A stretch of DNA of 64,000 nucleotides. Source: Sphingomonas sp. KRR8 (GTDB lineage Bacteria > Pseudomonadota > Alphaproteobacteria > Sphingomonadales > Sphingomonadaceae). Under the pieces are notes generated by a model. It saw nothing but the letters and a program-made list of their open reading frames with translations, ran no database searches and was not told the DNA's origin. This document shows, piece by piece, positions 35,279 to 44,860 of this stretch; positions within the stretch are counted from its first letter, which is position 1, and each line of letters opens with the position of its first letter. The position numbers were made by a program, and so were the translations under genes. The stretch is from NCBI RefSeq assembly GCF_023559245.1, contig NZ_CP097462.1, forward strand, positions 868,001 to 932,000, read 5' to 3'.

Positions 35279-35392
35279 GATCCCCTCCCCACCCGCCTGC
35301 GTCCGAGTGACGCTAAGGTGACGGTCCAATGACAGAACGGGCGGGAAGCACAAGCCTCCCGCCCGCCCGATGTCACGTGATGAACGTGCCGC

Positions 35393-36058
35393 TTAGGCCG
35401 GCGTGTCGGTGCCCGCGCCCGGGGTCAGACCGGCGCCCTCGAAGTCGCCGCTTTCGGGGCGCTTGTCGAAAACGGCGTCGATAAGACCAAACTCCTTGGC
35501 CTCGTCGGCCTCCAGGAACTTGTCGCGGTCCATCGCCAGCTCGATCTCCTCGATCGGCTTGCCGGTGTACTTGGCATAGAGCGAGTTCAGGCGCGTGCGC
35601 ATGCGGAGGATCTCGCGGGCCTGGATCTCGATGTCGCTGGCCATGCCCTGGGCGCCGCCCGACGGCTGGTGGATCATGATCCGGCTGTTGGTTAGCGCGA
35701 CGCGCATCCCCGGCTCGCCCGCGGCCAGCAGGAAGCTGCCCATGGACGCGGCCTGGCCGATGCAGACGGTGCCGACGCGCGGGCGGATGTACTGCATGGT
35801 GTCGTGGATCGCGAGGCCCGCGGTCACCACGCCGCCCGGCGAGTTGATGTACATGAAGATGTCCTTCTTCGGGTTCTCGGACTCGAGGAAGAGCAGCTGG
35901 GCGGTGATCAGCGAGGACATATGGTCTTCGACCGCGCCGGTGATGAAGATGATGCGTTCGCGCAAGAGTCGCGAATAGATGTCGAAGCTGCGCTCGCCCC
36001 GGTTCGACTGCTCGATGACGATCGGCACGAGAGCCGAGGCGATGTCCTGATGATCCAT
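35393..36058 (-). CDS. clpP: ATP-dependent Clp protease proteolytic subunit ClpP
   Basis: From the ATG at 36058 the protein is 221 residues. The ClpP core is [20 protein letters not shown], the catalytic Ser lies in [14 protein letters not shown], the His in MIHQPSGG, and the Asp in MDRDKF. The C terminus has a short Gly/Ala-rich tail. In-frame starts at 36112 and 36136 are rejected because a sigma-32-like promoter (36093-36121) and a terminator (36146-36177) occupy that region. With ClpX or ClpA it degrades unfolded and tagged proteins. Confidence 0.95.
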   Translation of the reverse strand: MDHQDIASALVPIVIEQSNRGERSFDIYSRLLRERIIFITGAVEDHMSSLITAQLLFLESENPKKDIFMYINSPGGVVTAGLAIHDTMQYIRPRVGTVCIGQAASMGSFLLAAGEPGMRVALTNSRIMIHQPSGGAQGMASDIEIQAREILRMRTRLNSLYAKYTGKPIEEIELAMDRDKFLEADEAKEFGLIDAVFDKRPESGDFEGAGLTPGAGTDTPA

Positions 36059-36092
36059 GGGAAAGACGCGGTCCTTGATTGTGGTGCCGCCT

Positions 36093-36121
36093 ACATCGGG
36101 CGGTTCAGGCATGAGTTCAAG
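36093..36121 (-). promoter_or_regulatory. Sigma-32 (RpoH)-type promoter of clpP
   Basis: CTTGAA (36116-36121), a 15-base spacer and CCCGATGT (36093-36100) fit the heat-shock promoter pattern CTTGAA / CCCCATnT. Transcription would start near 36086, about 28 bases before the clpP ATG. rpoH itself lies at 13147-14052. Confidence 0.65.
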
Positions 36122-36145
36122 CGGGGGTCGGTCCACCGCGGAAAC

Positions 36146-36177
36146 GAAAAGGGCAGCCGGTTTGTGGCCGGCCGCCC
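36146..36177 (-). terminator. Intrinsic terminator after the TonB-dependent receptor gene
   Basis: On the minus strand GGGCGGCCGG and CCGGCTGCCC form a ten-pair stem with one G-U pair, around a CCACAAA loop, followed by TTTTC. It isolates clpP from the receptor gene upstream. Confidence 0.8.
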
Positions 36178-36202
36178 CTCCCCTGTCAGCGGCCGGAGCC
36201 GC

Positions 36203-39121
36203 TTACATCTTGTACGACAGGCGAACGTAGCCGAACCGGCCGGGCACGTCGTAGGTCGTGGGATCGTAGTTGTTGACGCTGCACGAGAAGCAGGCCGGCG
36301 GATCCTTGTCGAACAGGTTGTTGACGCCAACCGTCAGCGCCAGCCGGCGGTCGATCATCGTCGGCAGAAAGCTCACCTGCACGTCGGTGTAGAGCCGGTT
36401 GTTCAGCTTGTTGCCGTTGTCGGTTTCCCGCACGCTGGCAATGTAACGACCCGTTAGTGCGACATCGAGGTTGCCGAGCGACCAGTCGAGCGTCGCATTG
36501 CCCTTCCACCGCGGATAGGCCTGGTCGGGGCTGCCCCGCTCCGTTCCCTTGCGATCGATGACGACGAAGCCGTTCGACGCGGTCAGCACATACTTCAGCA
36601 GGTGGCTGGCGTTGGCCGAGATGCCGAAGCGGCCAATCGACGACGGCGACGACCGGTAGTTCAGCGTCGCGTCGATCGACTTGGTCCGGATGCTGTCGAG
36701 GTTGCCGAGGGTCCCGTCGATCTCGTTGATGAAGCCGTTGGCCGTGCGCTTTACGAGTGCACAGCTGGCCGCATCGCCGAGCAGCGCGCAGTTGTTCAGC
36801 GTCACGTTCGGATCGACCGCGCCGATGGCGTTGGTCAGCTTGATGTCCGAATAGTTGACCTCGACGTTGAAGTTGCTGCCGTTGCGGCGCGCCCACTGCG
36901 GCGCGAAGACGACGCCGGTGGTGAAGTTGCGCGACTTCTCCGGACGCAGGTTGCGATTGCCCTGAGTGATCACCGGCAACTGGCCGCCCTGATCCTCGGC
37001 ATAGCTACCGTTGGAGGGGACGCCATTGGCGATGCAGTTGGCACGGACGGTCGCGTTGGTCGGGAACAGGCCGCCCGCCGCACTGGTGCAGGGGTCGTTG
37101 GCGGGAAGGTCGAAGCGCGACCGACCGCCGAACAGTTCACCCAGGCTCGGCGCCCGGAAGCCGGTCGAGTAGGCACCGCGGAGGAGCAGGTCCTGCACCG
37201 GCTTCCACAGGCCGGTCACCGTGTAGGTGGTGGCGCCGCCGCTGATCGAATATTTGGAATGGCGCACCGCACCGTTCACTTCGAGCGCGTAGGCGAACGG
37301 CTGCTCCTTCAGAATCGGCACCCGCATTTCGCCGTAGATTTCATCGACGTTGTAGTGGCCGGACGCCGGCTGGGCCGGAATGTCCGCGCCGAGGCCGGCC
37401 GAGACGATGGGATCGGGCGTGAAGTACGCGCTCTGGTAGCGATGCTCGACACCAAGCGCGACACCGATCGGTCCGGCCGGCAGTTCGACAAGGTCGCCGG
37501 TGAGGTTCGCGGTGACGCCGGCGAGCTTCTGCTGGCTGCGATCATGTTCGGTGAACGCAATCCAGTTGAGCATGGCGGGGGTGATTGAGCCGGCGCCGCC
37601 GAACAGGTTCAGTGGAACGCACGCGCCCGTGCAGTTCGCGATGGGACCGATTGCCTGTGCCACGCGGTCGGCGCGGACGTTGCCGGTGAACGACTGCCGG
37701 GCCTTGTTGAGGCCGTAGATGGCGTTCACGTCCCAGAACCAGTCGTGACCGAACAGCGGCACCTTGCCGTCAATCGTGGCGTTGACCGAGTAGGTGTTGA
37801 CCCGCTGGTTGAAGGTCCGCTGCCCGGCCTCGACCAGGCGGCGGGCGATGAAGCTGTAGGTTGGGGTACGACCGTTAGGCGTTCCGTTCGCATTAAGGCC
37901 GGATTCCAGCGTGGCTCCGAACGGATTGAACGGGTTAGTGGCATCGACCGACAAGGTGTCGAACAGGCTGCCCGCGCCGTTGCCCGCGTCCGGCCCGATG
38001 AACAGCGGTTCGAACGCCGCCTGATTCTGCGAGTTGCGGCGATTCCAGCTGGCGCGCAGGCGGAAGTGCGTGGCCGGGAAGATCTCCGACTTGGCGCTGA
38101 TCCAGGCGCCGTAACGCTTGCTGGGCGTCAGTATGTACTGGAACGGTGCGAAGTTGAACCGGTCGGCCGTGGTGAACGGCCGCAGTTCCGCCAAGGTCGG
38201 CGTGTTGTCCGGCGGATTGCTGATGGTGAAGTTGCCGAACGGCAGGCCCGGCTGGGGTCCCGCGCTTCCGCGCGTGTCGAACCGGCCGTTGAGCGCCGCG
38301 CTGCTGCACCCGCCGCCGCCGTTGGAGCAGCTGGTCTGGCCCGGATTAGGGAATTGCGAGATGGAGCGGTTGGCCGAGCGAACGGCCTCCTGCTTCACGA
38401 AGGCGCCGCCCACCGCGAGCTGAACCGGCCCGCTGCTGCCATTGCCCCAGCTGGCCTGGTAATCCTGCGTCTTGCCGTCGCCATATTTGAGGAACTGGCC
38501 ATATTGCGCGGACAGGCGCAGGCCTTTCTGCTGCGAGACGGTGATGACGTTGACCACGCCCGCGATCGCGTCCGAGCCGTAGAGCGGTGACGCGCCGGCC
38601 TGCAGAACCTCGATCCGGTCGATCATGTTGGCCGGAATGGTGTTGAGGTCGACGGTGGCGGGGATGCCGCTGGCGCTGGTCGCGTTGACGAAGCGCAGGC
38701 CGTCGACGAGCACCAGGGTGCGCTTGGCGCCGAGATAGCGCAGGTCGATCTCGGCCGAACCAGCGCCGACACCGCCGCCGTCAGGCGGGTTGCCGAGGTT
38801 ACCGGAATTGTTGACCTTGGAGTTGAGGCCGCCGGCCGCACTCGGCAGTCGCTGCAGGACGTCGGCGACCGCGGAAAGGCCGGTCTTGGCGAGCGATTCC
38901 TGATCGAGGGTGACGACCGGTGAATCCTGCGCTAGCGGATCGCGTCGGATGCGGGAGCCCGTGACCACGATTTCCTGGCCGGGTGCGGTCGCCTCCGCCG
39001 CCGCCGATCCCGGCGGAACGGTTGGCTGCGCAACAGCGGCAGTGGCAGCAGTGGCCATGCAGGTGCTGGCAATCACGAAAGCGGCGCAACTCGCGCGCAG
39101 CTGGATCTCGCGTCGGTTCAT
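36203..39121 (-). CDS. TonB-dependent outer-membrane receptor
   Basis: This 972-residue protein has a long signal peptide (cleavage probably after residue 31, AVAQ), a TonB box-like EIVVTGSRI at about residues 49-57, a plug domain ([53 protein letters not shown]) and a 22-strand barrel. The C-terminal signature [23 protein letters not shown] closes the barrel. The plug pattern is the type common in sphingomonads for large organic substrates, not a clear siderophore receptor. No partner transport genes are adjacent, so the ligand is unknown. Confidence 0.9.
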   Translation of the reverse strand: MNRREIQLRASCAAFVIASTCMATAATAAVAQPTVPPGSAAAEATAPGQEIVVTGSRIRRDPLAQDSPVVTLDQESLAKTGLSAVADVLQRLPSAAGGLNSKVNNSGNLGNPPDGGGVGAGSAEIDLRYLGAKRTLVLVDGLRFVNATSASGIPATVDLNTIPANMIDRIEVLQAGASPLYGSDAIAGVVNVITVSQQKGLRLSAQYGQFLKYGDGKTQDYQASWGNGSSGPVQLAVGGAFVKQEAVRSANRSISQFPNPGQTSCSNGGGGCSSAALNGRFDTRGSAGPQPGLPFGNFTISNPPDNTPTLAELRPFTTADRFNFAPFQYILTPSKRYGAWISAKSEIFPATHFRLRASWNRRNSQNQAAFEPLFIGPDAGNGAGSLFDTLSVDATNPFNPFGATLESGLNANGTPNGRTPTYSFIARRLVEAGQRTFNQRVNTYSVNATIDGKVPLFGHDWFWDVNAIYGLNKARQSFTGNVRADRVAQAIGPIANCTGACVPLNLFGGAGSITPAMLNWIAFTEHDRSQQKLAGVTANLTGDLVELPAGPIGVALGVEHRYQSAYFTPDPIVSAGLGADIPAQPASGHYNVDEIYGEMRVPILKEQPFAYALEVNGAVRHSKYSISGGATTYTVTGLWKPVQDLLLRGAYSTGFRAPSLGELFGGRSRFDLPANDPCTSAAGGLFPTNATVRANCIANGVPSNGSYAEDQGGQLPVITQGNRNLRPEKSRNFTTGVVFAPQWARRNGSNFNVEVNYSDIKLTNAIGAVDPNVTLNNCALLGDAASCALVKRTANGFINEIDGTLGNLDSIRTKSIDATLNYRSSPSSIGRFGISANASHLLKYVLTASNGFVVIDRKGTERGSPDQAYPRWKGNATLDWSLGNLDVALTGRYIASVRETDNGNKLNNRLYTDVQVSFLPTMIDRRLALTVGVNNLFDKDPPACFSCSVNNYDPTTYDVPGRFGYVRLSYKM

Positions 39122-39200
39122 CTGGTACCCCCCGAATGCTCGCCGATCTTTCGGCCCCGGGAGATATTGAACTGTTGCAAGCGCGCTTCACAGTGCTTTT

Positions 39201-39210
39201 GTGACGTCAC
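39201..39210. promoter_or_regulatory. GTGACGTCAC palindrome in the TonB receptor upstream region
   Basis: A perfect ten-base palindrome sits 80 bases upstream of the receptor ATG, in the 120-base gap after the glycosyltransferase. Its position suits an operator. The protein that might bind is not known. Confidence 0.35.
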
Positions 39211-39241
39211 CGCCACTCTTCGCTTCGTTGTTGCTTTTCCG

Positions 39242-40174
39242 TTACAATTGCGTGGGCGCGGGCTGGCCGAGGTAAGCGAGCCGCCGGACCTCGCGCCGGC
39301 CGCGGGTGACGGTGTCGAGGATCAGGCCGGCGAAAAAGCAGAGAACGGCGATGATCACCATGCCGGTGATGAGGATCGCGGTCGGGAAACGCGGCACCAG
39401 CCCGGTGTGCAGATAAGTGGTGACCAGCGGTACCGCGAGGACGAGCGCGGTGGCGAGCAGCACGGCGCCGATCGCGCCGTAAAACAGCGTGGGGCGCTCG
39501 ACCCGGTAGAGAGTTCCGATGGTCCGCAGGATCCGCCAGCCGTCCGAATAGGTCGAGAGCTTGGAGGCCGAGCCTTCGGGCCGGGCGCCGTAGCGGGTGA
39601 TGACCTCGCCCACCGGCATCCGCAGCTCCAACGCGTGGACGCTCATCTCGGTCTCGATCTCGAAGCCGGAGGACAGCACCGGAAAGCTCTTCACGAAGCG
39701 GCGGGAGAAGACGCGGTAGCCGCTGAAAATGTCGGTAAAGCTGCGCCCGAACAGGCCGGACAGCAGGCCGGTGAACAGCCTGTTCCCGAGAACATGGCCG
39801 CCGCGATAGGCATCGCTCACTTCATGCTGACGGGTGCCGACGACCATGTCGAGCTGCTCGGCCAGCAATTGCGTGACCATGGCCGGAGCGGAGGTCGGAT
39901 CGTAGGTGAGGTCGCCGTCGGCCATGACATAGACGTCGGCGTCGATGTCGGCGAACATCCGGCGCACGACATGTCCCTTGCCCTGCTGGCGCTCGACCCG
40001 GACCACGGCGCCCGCTGCGCGAGCCACCTCCAGCGTGCGATCGGTGCTGTTATTGTCGTAAACGTAGACGGTGGCGTCCGGCAGCGCGGCGCGGAAGCCG
40101 GCGACCGTCTGCGCGATCGCCGCTTCCTCATTGTAGCAGGGCAGCAGGACGGCGATGCGCGCCTGAGCGGTCAC
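39242..40174 (-). CDS. Family 2 glycosyltransferase with two C-terminal membrane segments
   Basis: This 310-residue protein has the GT2 fold: IAVLLPCYNEEAAIAQTV at the start, YDNNSTDRT, and the DxD-like VMADGDLTYD. SGYRVFSRRFVKSFPVLSSGFEIETEM matches polyisoprenyl-phosphate sugar synthases. Two membrane helices follow at about 233-256 and 269-290. It most likely loads a sugar on a lipid carrier for envelope glycan synthesis; the sugar is unknown. It begins 32 bases after the tig stop on the same strand. Confidence 0.85.
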   Translation of the reverse strand: MTAQARIAVLLPCYNEEAAIAQTVAGFRAALPDATVYVYDNNSTDRTLEVARAAGAVVRVERQQGKGHVVRRMFADIDADVYVMADGDLTYDPTSAPAMVTQLLAEQLDMVVGTRQHEVSDAYRGGHVLGNRLFTGLLSGLFGRSFTDIFSGYRVFSRRFVKSFPVLSSGFEIETEMSVHALELRMPVGEVITRYGARPEGSASKLSTYSDGWRILRTIGTLYRVERPTLFYGAIGAVLLATALVLAVPLVTTYLHTGLVPRFPTAILITGMVIIAVLCFFAGLILDTVTRGRREVRRLAYLGQPAPTQL

Positions 40175-40206
40175 CGCCTGTCCTGCTCCCGCTGCAATCA
40201 GACCGG

Positions 40207-41835
40207 TCAGGCTTCGGCCTTCTTGGTCTTCTTGGCGGCTGGCTTCTTGCCAGCGCCGTCCTTGACGGGCTCAGCCGGCTGCGGAGTGGCCGGTTCGGCT
40301 TCGACGGCGCCCTTGGCGGGCTTGGCCGGCTTGGGCTTCTTCGGCTTCACCGCTTCAGCGGCCTCATCGGCGGCGACCGGCGCGGTGTCAGCGACCACGG
40401 CTTCGGCAGCGTCAGTGCTGGCAGCCGCCTTCTTGCCCTTCTTGGGCTTGGCCGGAGCGGCCGAGTGGGCCTGGTCGTGGCCACAATTCGGACCGTGGAC
40501 ATGGCCTTCCTCGCTTTCGAGGTCGGCTTCGACCTCGGCGCGGGTCGAGGGACGATCGGTGATTTCCGCCTTGGAGAAGAGGAAGTCGACGACCTTGTCT
40601 TCGTAGAGCGGCGCGCGCAGCTGGGCGGCGGCCATCGGATTCTGCTGGACGAACTGGAAGAAACGCTCGCGCTCGGCCGGCTCATACTGCTGCGCCGCCT
40701 GCATCATGATGCGCTGCATTTCCTGCTGCGTTACGTCCACGCCGTTGGCCTGGCCGATCTCGCTCAGCAGGAGGCCGAGGCGGACCCGGCGCTCGGCGAT
40801 CTTGCGATAATCGTCCTTGTCCTTCTCGATCTCGGCCTTGGCGGTCTCGGGATCGGCCTCGTGGCTGGCCTCATGCTCGAGCTGCTGGAGAATGTTCTGA
40901 TATTCGGCGTCGACCATCGACGGCGGCACCTCGAAGCTGTGGGTGTCCGCCAGCTGGTCGAGCAGGCGGCGCTTCATGTGGGTCCGGGTGAGGCCGTTCA
41001 GCTCCTGAGTCTGCTGGTCGCGCAGCAAGCCCTTGAGCTGCTCGAGATCCTGCAGGCCGAGGTTCTTGGCGAACTCGTCGTTGAGCTCGACTTCAGTGGC
41101 GGTCTTCACTGCCTTGACGACAACGTCGAAGGTCGCGGCCTGACCCTTGAGGTTCTCGGCCGGATAATCGGCCGGGAAGGTCACGTTGAGGGTCTTGGAA
41201 TCGCCAACCTTTACGCCGACCAACTGGTCCTCGAAGCCGGGGATCAGGCTGCCCGAGCCGATCTCGACCGCCATGTCGGTGCCCGTGCCGCCCTCGAAGG
41301 CGACGCCGTCGACCTTGCCGACGAAATCGATGACGACCTGGTCGCCGCTCGCCGCCTTCTTCTTGGCGCCCGCGTCAGTCCAGCTCTTCTGGCCCGAGGC
41401 GAGCTGCTGGAGCTGCGCGTCGACCTGAGTCTCGTCGGCCTCGAGCGTCAGCCGCTCGAGCTTGAGCCCGTCGATTTGCGGGGCCGGGACCTGCGGCAGG
41501 GTCTCTAGGTTCACCGTGACCTCGGCGTCCTTGCCCGGCTCATAGCCATCGGCGAGTTCGACCTGCGGCTGCATCGCCGGGCGCAGCTGATTGTCGTTCA
41601 GCAACTGCTGCACGCTTTCCTGAACGGCGGTCTCCAGCGCCTGACCCTGAAGCGCCTCGCCATGCATCTTGCGGATGAGGTTGGCGGGCACCTTGCCGGG
41701 ACGGAAGCCCGGCATGCGGATGGTCGGGGCGAGCCGCTTGACCTCGGAGTCGACCTTGGCGTCGATCTCCTGGGCGGTGATCGTCAGCTTGTACGCCCGC
41801 TTCAGGCCTTCGTTCAGGGTCTCAACGCTCTGCAT
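40207..41835 (-). CDS. tig: Trigger factor with a long Lys/Ala/Pro-rich C-terminal tail
   Basis: The ribosome-binding signature is present near residue 44 (PGFRPGKVPANLIRK), then the PPIase domain (GDQVVIDFVGKVDGVAFEGGTG) and the C-terminal chaperone arms. It is 542 residues compared with about 430-450 in typical members. The extra 95 or so residues begin with a His/Cys cluster (HVHGPNCGHDQAH) and continue as KPKKGKKAAA-type low complexity. Trigger factor meets nascent chains at the ribosome exit. Confidence 0.95.
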   Translation of the reverse strand: MQSVETLNEGLKRAYKLTITAQEIDAKVDSEVKRLAPTIRMPGFRPGKVPANLIRKMHGEALQGQALETAVQESVQQLLNDNQLRPAMQPQVELADGYEPGKDAEVTVNLETLPQVPAPQIDGLKLERLTLEADETQVDAQLQQLASGQKSWTDAGAKKKAASGDQVVIDFVGKVDGVAFEGGTGTDMAVEIGSGSLIPGFEDQLVGVKVGDSKTLNVTFPADYPAENLKGQAATFDVVVKAVKTATEVELNDEFAKNLGLQDLEQLKGLLRDQQTQELNGLTRTHMKRRLLDQLADTHSFEVPPSMVDAEYQNILQQLEHEASHEADPETAKAEIEKDKDDYRKIAERRVRLGLLLSEIGQANGVDVTQQEMQRIMMQAAQQYEPAERERFFQFVQQNPMAAAQLRAPLYEDKVVDFLFSKAEITDRPSTRAEVEADLESEEGHVHGPNCGHDQAHSAAPAKPKKGKKAAASTDAAEAVVADTAPVAADEAAEAVKPKKPKPAKPAKGAVEAEPATPQPAEPVKDGAGKKPAAKKTKKAEA

Positions 41836-41929
41836 GACTTGGTCGCTATCCTATTGAATCTTCTGGTGGGTCCGTGTCCGGACGCTTCTGGTATTGCTCC
41901 GTCCGCGGCCGCCCTTCGGACGCCCTTGG

Positions 41930-41973
41930 AACTTCGCTACGCGAGCATCCCCCGGATGCTCGCTCGCGAAGTT
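41930..41973. repeat. Long imperfect hairpin downstream of tRNA-Leu
   Basis: AACTTCGC...GCGAGCATCC and GGATGCTCGC...GCGAAGTT pair over about 18 positions with a small bulge, starting just at the tRNA 3' end. It may stop or process the tRNA transcript. A second small inverted repeat CGTCCG/CGGACG lies at 41900-41922. Confidence 0.6.
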
Positions 41974-42057
41974 GGTGCGCGCGGAGGGACTCGAACCCCC
42001 ACATCTTGCGACAACAGGACCTAAACCTGCCGCGTCTACCAATTCCGCCACGCGCGC
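41973..42057 (-). tRNA. tRNA-Leu (anticodon TAG)
   Basis: The 85-base minus-strand gene includes an encoded CCA (41973-41975). A seven-pair acceptor stem GCGCGCG/CGCGCGC, the D-arm GGCGGAATTGGTAGACGC, and the anticodon arm CAGG-TTTAGGT-CCTG give anticodon TAG. A long variable arm typical of class II tRNAs (GTTGTCGCAAGATGT) and the T arm GGGGGTTCGAGTCCC follow. It reads CUA and, by wobble, other CUN leucine codons. Confidence 0.95.
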
Positions 42058-42178
42058 ATCGGACCCGTGAGGCGGGGTGGCCTATAGCAAGGATGCGCAA
42101 AGGGGCAAGCGGAAGCGGTACGGCCAAGCAACCGTAAACGGTTGGCTTCGTTGCTGAGGGACAAGGAGTTCCAAGACC

Positions 42179-42391
42179 ATGCAGCAGTTGCCGCCTTTTC
42201 CCGACGATGCCCCGGAATATAAGCCCGGCGAGCCAAGCAACCCCACGCCCGAGCCGGCGCAGCCGACCCCGCCGGGGCAGCCGACCGAAGTGCCGAGCGA
42301 GACTCCGGGCGTCGAGCCGCCGATCGACGTGCCGAGCCCGGGTGGTCCCGACATCAACCCCTCGCCGACGCCGATCTCGCCGGTCGGCTAG
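42179..42391 (+). CDS. Small proline-rich protein of unknown function
   Basis: This 70-residue protein is about one-third proline, starting MQQLPPFPDDAPEYKPGEPS, with many PxP steps and no hydrophobic segment. It is probably disordered. AAGGAG lies ten bases upstream of the ATG. Its stop overlaps the convergent PAP2 gene by 4 bases. I believe similar short proteins exist in sphingomonads, but this is from memory. Confidence 0.6.
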   Translation: MQQLPPFPDDAPEYKPGEPSNPTPEPAQPTPPGQPTEVPSETPGVEPPIDVPSPGGPDINPSPTPISPVG

Positions 42392-42975
42392 GTTCGCTCG
42401 GCACGCCCGACGAGTTGTCCAATGAGCGCGGCGGCGACCCAACCGATCGCCGCGCCGGCCAGCACGTCCGTCACGAAATGCTTCGAGCGGACCACCTGGG
42501 CAACCGCAGTCGCACCGGCCAGCGCCAGCGCCGGACCGGTCGCGATGGGGTATTGCCGCGCGACGGTGGCAGCCACCGCCAGCGCGCCGGCGCTGTGGCC
42601 TGACGGAAAGCTGTTGAAATCGCTTTCGTAGCGTTGTCCGTCCCGCAGCTCGTAACGCCCGCGGTGCGCGGCCGCGATGGGACGAGTGCGGTCCACCAGC
42701 TGCTTGACGATCCCGCGCAGCGCCGTGGCGAACAGGTGCGCCGCAAGCATCTCCGTGCCGGCGCGAAAGGATCGCAGGTCGCGCAAGAAGATGCCGGTGA
42801 CCGCGAAGGCCGCCGTTGCGGCATAGAGGGGTTCCTGGTCGGACAGGTCAGTGGCGGCGCCAAGCGCCCGAATGAGGGGCGTTTCGGCAGCGGGGACGAG
42901 CTTTTCAGCAACGGCGAGGTCGGCTTCTTCGATGGGGCCGTTGGGATCGGTTGGGGGCAGATGCGGTGCGGTCAT
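42388..42975 (-). CDS. PAP2-family lipid phosphatase
   Basis: This 195-residue protein has the three phosphatase motifs: KQLVDRTRP (C1, about residues 90-98), FPSGHSAG (C2, about 123-130) and RSKHFVTDVLAG (C3, about 163-174). There are four or five hydrophobic segments. Members dephosphorylate undecaprenyl diphosphate or phosphatidic acid at the membrane. The substrate is not defined. Confidence 0.85.
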   Translation of the reverse strand: MTAPHLPPTDPNGPIEEADLAVAEKLVPAAETPLIRALGAATDLSDQEPLYAATAAFAVTGIFLRDLRSFRAGTEMLAAHLFATALRGIVKQLVDRTRPIAAAHRGRYELRDGQRYESDFNSFPSGHSAGALAVAATVARQYPIATGPALALAGATAVAQVVRSKHFVTDVLAGAAIGWVAAALIGQLVGRAERT

Positions 42976-43010
42976 GGCTGCTCAACCTGTGGCAGGCAGC
43001 CTTGTTGCGG

Positions 43011-43637
43011 TTACTGACGCACGTGAGCGCTCGCGACCATCGTTTCGAAGTCAGGCAGCGCGGCATCGAAATAGTGCGAGCGGGCAGCGTCGAGCTGGAT
43101 CAGGTACAGCTTGCCGTTGATCACTGCGCCGACCGACCTGCCCTTGCGCCACAACTCGTCGCTGTCGAGATGTTCGTAGTCCAATTGGAAACCGGGCGCG
43201 CCGAGGAAGGTGCGCGGGGCAAGGCCCAGCGTTCGCCACTCGATCGCGCCGCCCTCGATCCGGTAGAGGGTTTCCAGCAAGCCGGCGATCTCGGGCGCGG
43301 TCATGGTCGAGCGGAACAGCGGCACCTGGCGGTCCGCCTTGCGCGACTGACGGACGAGGCGCTTGTTGTTCGGCAGTCCGGAAACGAAGCTGATCCCGTC
43401 TAGATAAGGCCCGTTCAGCGTCCAGTCCTCCACCGCGCCGACATCGGTGAAGCTGCTTCGGCTGGCACGGTTCCATTCGCGCGGCGTCACCACGGTCATG
43501 CCGCCGTTACCGACTTCGATGACGCGGTTGGGGCGGACCAGGGAATAATAGCCGAGGCCGCCGAACCCTCCCGGCCCGCCAGCGCAGGCGGCAAGCGCCA
43601 GGGCGAGACCGGTGATCGTAAGACGGCGGAAGTGCAT
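43011..43637 (-). CDS. Exported lipoprotein of unknown function, downstream of an M48 peptidase
   Basis: This 208-residue protein has a signal peptide with lipobox LALAAC (Cys at about 18), a Gly-rich linker and a mixed alpha/beta domain. The ATG at 43637 is preferred because GAGGA, overlapping the M48 stop, is five bases upstream; a TTG at 43649 overlaps the stop but would extend the signal peptide. The family is not recognised. It is the last gene of a three-gene envelope operon. Confidence 0.75.
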   Translation of the reverse strand: MHFRRLTITGLALALAACAGGPGGFGGLGYYSLVRPNRVIEVGNGGMTVVTPREWNRASRSSFTDVGAVEDWTLNGPYLDGISFVSGLPNNKRLVRQSRKADRQVPLFRSTMTAPEIAGLLETLYRIEGGAIEWRTLGLAPRTFLGAPGFQLDYEHLDSDELWRKGRSVGAVINGKLYLIQLDAARSHYFDAALPDFETMVASAHVRQ

Positions 43638-43645
43638 GGCGATCC

Positions 43646-44860
43646 TCAACTGGCCAGCATCTGGCGGACGAAGGGGGCGTCAGGCGCTGCCGGCGCGAGC
43701 GCAAGATAGCGCTGGAGCGCGGCCCGGCTCTCCTCGCGGTGGCCGGCCTTGGCAAGATAGATCCCATGCCAGCGCCAGGCATCGGCGGGCACGTCTGGGT
43801 AGCTGACGGCCGCGGCATAGCTCAAGGCGGCGCGCGCGTCGTAGGCAGCCGTGTTGCGGAGGCGCAGCGACTCGCCCTCATAGAAACGCAGCAGCCCGTT
43901 CCAGCCATCCTTCGCGAGGGTCTGGATGACGTATTGCGAGGCACCGGCGTCGTTCAGCTTGACCTGATCGTCGAGCAAGGTCGGGCGGATGCCCGCGATG
44001 GCGGCGAGGTAGCGCTCTCGGCCCCGGGCGTAGGTCTTGCCGGGGGCCGTCAGCTCGGCGGCGGAAGCGCGAAGATCGATCATCCGCTCGCGCGGTGCCG
44101 GGTGGTCGGCGAAGATGGAGTAACCCCGGTCGGGACGCTTGCGGCGGACGGCGGCACTGAGCTCGACCTCACCGATCAGCTGCTCCCAGGTTTCCGCCAT
44201 CGACAGCGGCGCATAGCCGGCATCGTTGATCAGCTTGATGCCGAGCGCGTCGGCCTCGGCTTCGAGCTGGCGGTTGTAACGGAACAGGGTGATGATGGTG
44301 CCCAGCTGCGCCAGCTGGTCGAGGTTGCCGGTATAGTAACCGGCCGCGCCGCCCACCATGCCACCGAGCATGGACGCGAAGGAGTAGATGTCGGTCTTGC
44401 GGCGGGTGTCGCGCCATTGCCGCAGCTGGTGCTTGAGGAGGAAGTGGCTGCTTTCATGGGCGAGAACACCGGCCAATTGCGCCTCGTCCCGCATCCGCAG
44501 CAGCAGCCCGGTGAATACGACCGCGAATCCAGTCGGGAACATCATCGCGTTGAATTCGGGAATGCGCGCCAGATAGACACGCAGGTCGCTGGTGGCGGGG
44601 CCGCCGACCTTGCCGATCAGCCGCCGCAGGTAGGTGTTGAGCGCGGGGTCCGCGACCAGCAGGTTGGAGCCTGCGATCTCCTCTTCCACGCGGGTCATCT
44701 GCTGCCACATGCCCCGCTCATCCGGGTCCTGGGGGCGGTAGCCGGGGCCGACCAGCGGCATCAGGCTGGAGGGGAGGATGCGGGCGGGCGCAACGGTGCC
44801 GCCGAGAAGGGACGCCGCCCCTGCTCCAGCGAGCATCGTACGGCGGGTGAACGTGGTCAT
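43646..44860 (-). CDS. M48-family zinc metalloprotease with Tat-like signal
   Basis: This 404-residue protein starts with a twin-Arg signal (TRRTMLAGAGAASLLGG). The zinc motif HESSH is at 135-139, and the third ligand is expected in the LEAEADALG segment near residue 200. The rest is helical, TPR-like, as in BepA-type periplasmic chaperone-proteases. BepA degrades misassembled outer-membrane proteins; a similar role is inferred. Start and stop overlap both neighbours. Confidence 0.85.
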   Translation of the reverse strand: MTTFTRRTMLAGAGAASLLGGTVAPARILPSSLMPLVGPGYRPQDPDERGMWQQMTRVEEEIAGSNLLVADPALNTYLRRLIGKVGGPATSDLRVYLARIPEFNAMMFPTGFAVVFTGLLLRMRDEAQLAGVLAHESSHFLLKHQLRQWRDTRRKTDIYSFASMLGGMVGGAAGYYTGNLDQLAQLGTIITLFRYNRQLEAEADALGIKLINDAGYAPLSMAETWEQLIGEVELSAAVRRKRPDRGYSIFADHPAPRERMIDLRASAAELTAPGKTYARGRERYLAAIAGIRPTLLDDQVKLNDAGASQYVIQTLAKDGWNGLLRFYEGESLRLRNTAAYDARAALSYAAAVSYPDVPADAWRWHGIYLAKAGHREESRAALQRYLALAPAAPDAPFVRQMLAS

